DNA of 6,482 nucleotides. Origin: Paenibacillaceae bacterium (lineage in GTDB: Bacteria > Bacillota > Bacilli > Paenibacillales > NBRC-103111). Where the stretch lies: the NCBI GenBank assembly GCA_020697475.1, contig JAJFMO010000221.1, positions 1 through 6,482 of the forward strand, read 5' to 3'. Of this stretch, positions 4,823 to 6,482 are shown one piece after another; position 1 is the first letter of the stretch; every line of letters starts with the position of its first letter. A program made the position numbers and the translations under genes. The notes under the pieces were generated by a model that saw only the letters and a list, made by a program, of their open reading frames with translations, made no database searches and was not told the DNA's origin.

Positions 4823-6352
4823 ATGCCTTCCAAAACGGTTACACAAGCGACTTCGCCATCGTCCTCACCGGCGGCGATGCCGTCCGTTGCGCCAGTGGCG
4901 TCAACGGCGTCCGGCACAATGCCCGCATTATCGGGGATGGGGACGAGTATTATTTTGCGGCTGGAAATTGATAAGCAAGCGGTAACGTTCGGCAATATAG
5001 CGACAGCGATCGGCGATGCGGGCGGGGATATTGTGGCGATTGACGTGAACAGGGTGAGCAAGACGGCGACGGTGCGCGACATTACGGTGCTGCTGCGCGA
5101 CCAGAGCGAGGCCGATCGGGTGGTGGAAGCGGTGAACAGTCTGCCTGGGGTCAAGGTGATCCACGTCTCGGACCAGACGTTTCTTGTGCATCTTGGGGGA
5201 AAAATTGAGGTTATTCCGAAAATGCCGATCAAAAACCGCGACGATTTGTCCAAAGTGTACACACCGGGAGTGGCTCGGATTTGCATGGCGATCCATGAAG
5301 ATCCGACGCGGGCACATACGCTCACGATCAAACGCAACACAGTGGCGGTTGTGTCAGATGGCACGGCTGTGCTCGGCTTGGGCAATATCGGGCCGGCCGC
5401 GGCGATGCCCGTGATGGAAGGCAAGGCAATGCTGTTCAAGCAGCTGGCCGGAGTCGACGCTTTCCCGATCTGCCTGGACACGCAGGATACGGAAGAGATC
5501 ATTCGCACGGTCAAAGCACTGGCGCCGGCGTTCGGGGGCATTAATCTGGAGGATATTTCGTCTCCGCGTTGTTTTGAGATTGAGGAGCGATTGATTCGCG
5601 AGCTGGATATTCCAGTGTTTCACGACGATCAGCATGGAACTGCGGTTGTACTGTTGGCAGGGCTATTGAATGCGGCCAAAATTGTCGGCAAGCGGCTGGA
5701 GGACTGCAAAGTGGTCGTTTGCGGAATCGGAGCGGCGGGTATCGCCTGCTCGAAGATGCTGCTTGCCGCCGGGGTGACCAACCTGATCGGGGTCGATCGT
5801 CATGGTGCGCTTGTGCGAGGAGGGGACTATCCGCATGCCGAGTGGCGGTGGTATGCGGAAAATACGAATCCAAAGTGCGAATGTGGGGCATTGTCCGAGG
5901 TAATCGCAGGCGCGGATGTTTTCGTCGGGTTATCGGGCCCGCGGGTGTTGAAAACCGACGATGTGCGGCGGATGGCGAAGGATCCGATCGTCTTCGCCAT
6001 GGCCAACCCGGTCCCGGAGATCGCACCGGAGGAGGCCGAGCCTTATGTACGTGTCATGGCGACAGGGAGATCGGATTATCCAAACCAGATCAACAATGTG
6101 CTGTGCTTCCCCGGGATGTTCCGCGGAGTGCTGGACTGCCGGGCATCGCGAATTACTCAAGAGATGAAGCTGGCGGCGGCACGGGCGATTGCCGACGCAG
6201 TCGGCGAGGACGAACTGAACGAACAGTACATTATCCCGAGCGTGTTCAACGGGCACGTGGTGGACAAGGTGAGCCAGGCGGTGGCGGAAGCGGCGTACGC
6301 CTGCGGTGTGGCGCGCCGCCGCGATTTGCGCGAGGTGGAAGAGGAGCGCTGA
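4823..6352 (+). CDS. Malic enzyme with N-terminal ACT domain
   Basis: This cytoplasmic enzyme oxidatively decarboxylates malate to pyruvate and CO2 with reduction of NAD(P). It has 509 residues. A low-complexity Ala/Ser/Pro/Thr-rich tail (1-41) is followed by an ACT-type regulatory domain (about 42-118) and a small-type malic enzyme core (about 125-509). Core residues are Tyr146 (SKVYTPGVA) and Lys201 (MEGKAMLFK) as the catalytic pair, Glu243 and Asp244 (NLEDI) with Asp269 (HDDQHGT) as metal ligands, GIGAAG (301-306) as the dinucleotide motif, and intact ANPVPE and YPNQINN segments. Asp325 at the end of the second Rossmann strand hints at NAD, but cofactor choice is not certain. ACT domains usually bind small ligands such as amino acids, so allosteric control is inferred. 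The frame extends in phase to an ATG at 4772 (526 residues). It is divergent from the CDF gene, with no terminator seen downstream. Confidence 0.95.
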   Translation: MPSKTVTQATSPSSSPAAMPSVAPVASTASGTMPALSGMGTSIILRLEIDKQAVTFGNIATAIGDAGGDIVAIDVNRVSKTATVRDITVLLRDQSEADRVVEAVNSLPGVKVIHVSDQTFLVHLGGKIEVIPKMPIKNRDDLSKVYTPGVARICMAIHEDPTRAHTLTIKRNTVAVVSDGTAVLGLGNIGPAAAMPVMEGKAMLFKQLAGVDAFPICLDTQDTEEIIRTVKALAPAFGGINLEDISSPRCFEIEERLIRELDIPVFHDDQHGTAVVLLAGLLNAAKIVGKRLEDCKVVVCGIGAAGIACSKMLLAAGVTNLIGVDRHGALVRGGDYPHAEWRWYAENTNPKCECGALSEVIAGADVFVGLSGPRVLKTDDVRRMAKDPIVFAMANPVPEIAPEEAEPYVRVMATGRSDYPNQINNVLCFPGMFRGVLDCRASRITQEMKLAAARAIADAVGEDELNEQYIIPSVFNGHVVDKVSQAVAEAAYACGVARRRDLREVEEER

Positions 6353-6482
6353 GCGAAGACGTGGCGCGGGTCGGCGGAGGTGTGATACAGGTTGAGTTGG
6401 TGCAGGCCGGGTTGGTGCAGATGGAAGGTTCGGGCGTGAAGCAGGTTGGCGAAGTGTGGATCGACTGGTGCGGGCGAGTCGC
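6353..6482 (+). other. Downstream tail, no clear gene
   Basis: These 130 bases after the malic enzyme stop hold no hairpin-plus-T terminator. A frame open to the window end could start at GTG 6361, GTG 6382 or TTG 6397. However, the only good GGAGG (6376-6380) is one base from the GTG at 6382 and 16 bases from the TTG at 6397. The visible peptide contains LVQAGLVQ, from a direct repeat GTTGGTGCAG at 6396-6405 and 6411-6420. It resembles no family I recognise. It may be the start of a next gene or plain non-coding sequence. Confidence 0.25.

Noticed and set aside
4714..5541. 275-codon minus-strand frame over the malic enzyme 5' half
   Set aside because: It is a shadow of the malic enzyme coding frame, running through the Ala/Ser-rich tail and ACT region. 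No domain is recognisable.

Overview
The window looks like chromosomal DNA from a moderately GC-rich Gram-positive bacterium of the Bacillota, most likely Paenibacillaceae (Paenibacillus/Cohnella-like). This is an inference from four things: a five-helix di-heme SdhC of the Bacillus type, the gene order sdhC-sdhA-sdhB, strong AGGAGG-type ribosome binding sites, and an intergenic repeat cluster. No phage, transposase, tRNA, rRNA or CRISPR signal was found.

Bases 1-3376 hold a complete sdhCAB operon for succinate:menaquinone oxidoreductase (complex II). A good sigma-A promoter lies at 39-67. The membrane cytochrome b558 gene (sdhC), flavoprotein gene (sdhA) and iron-sulfur gene (sdhB) follow with tight spacing, and a hairpin-plus-T-tract terminator closes the unit at 3340-3376. 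All expected heme, FAD, active-site and Fe-S ligands are present, so the enzyme looks functional.

Bases 3377-3635 are non-coding but highly structured. They hold a 16-bp tandem repeat, then four copies of a degenerate 25-bp element (TAACGGmCA at one end, CTTAGA at the other) in a nested inverted layout with an exact 50-bp period inside each half, then a 25-bp palindrome that reuses the repeat's end.

Bases 3636-4598 (minus strand) encode a CzcD-type cation diffusion facilitator. Its best promoter lies about 115-145 bases upstream, which implies a leader of roughly 108 nt. That promoter overlaps a weaker plus-strand promoter candidate for the next gene.

Bases 4823-6352 (plus strand) encode a malic enzyme carrying an N-terminal ACT domain, preceded by an unusual Ala/Ser/Pro/Thr-rich tail. 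The last 130 bases show no terminator and no convincing gene.

Functionally, complex II oxidises succinate to fumarate in the TCA cycle and feeds the quinone pool. Malic enzyme drains malate to pyruvate with NAD(P)H production, so the two flanking units sit on the same C4-dicarboxylate node. The CDF exporter between them has no evident metabolic link. Most of the window is ordinary housekeeping sequence. The least explained parts are the repeat cluster at 3380-3632 and the overlapping promoter/leader region at 4599-4742. I see no evidence of a wholly new system.
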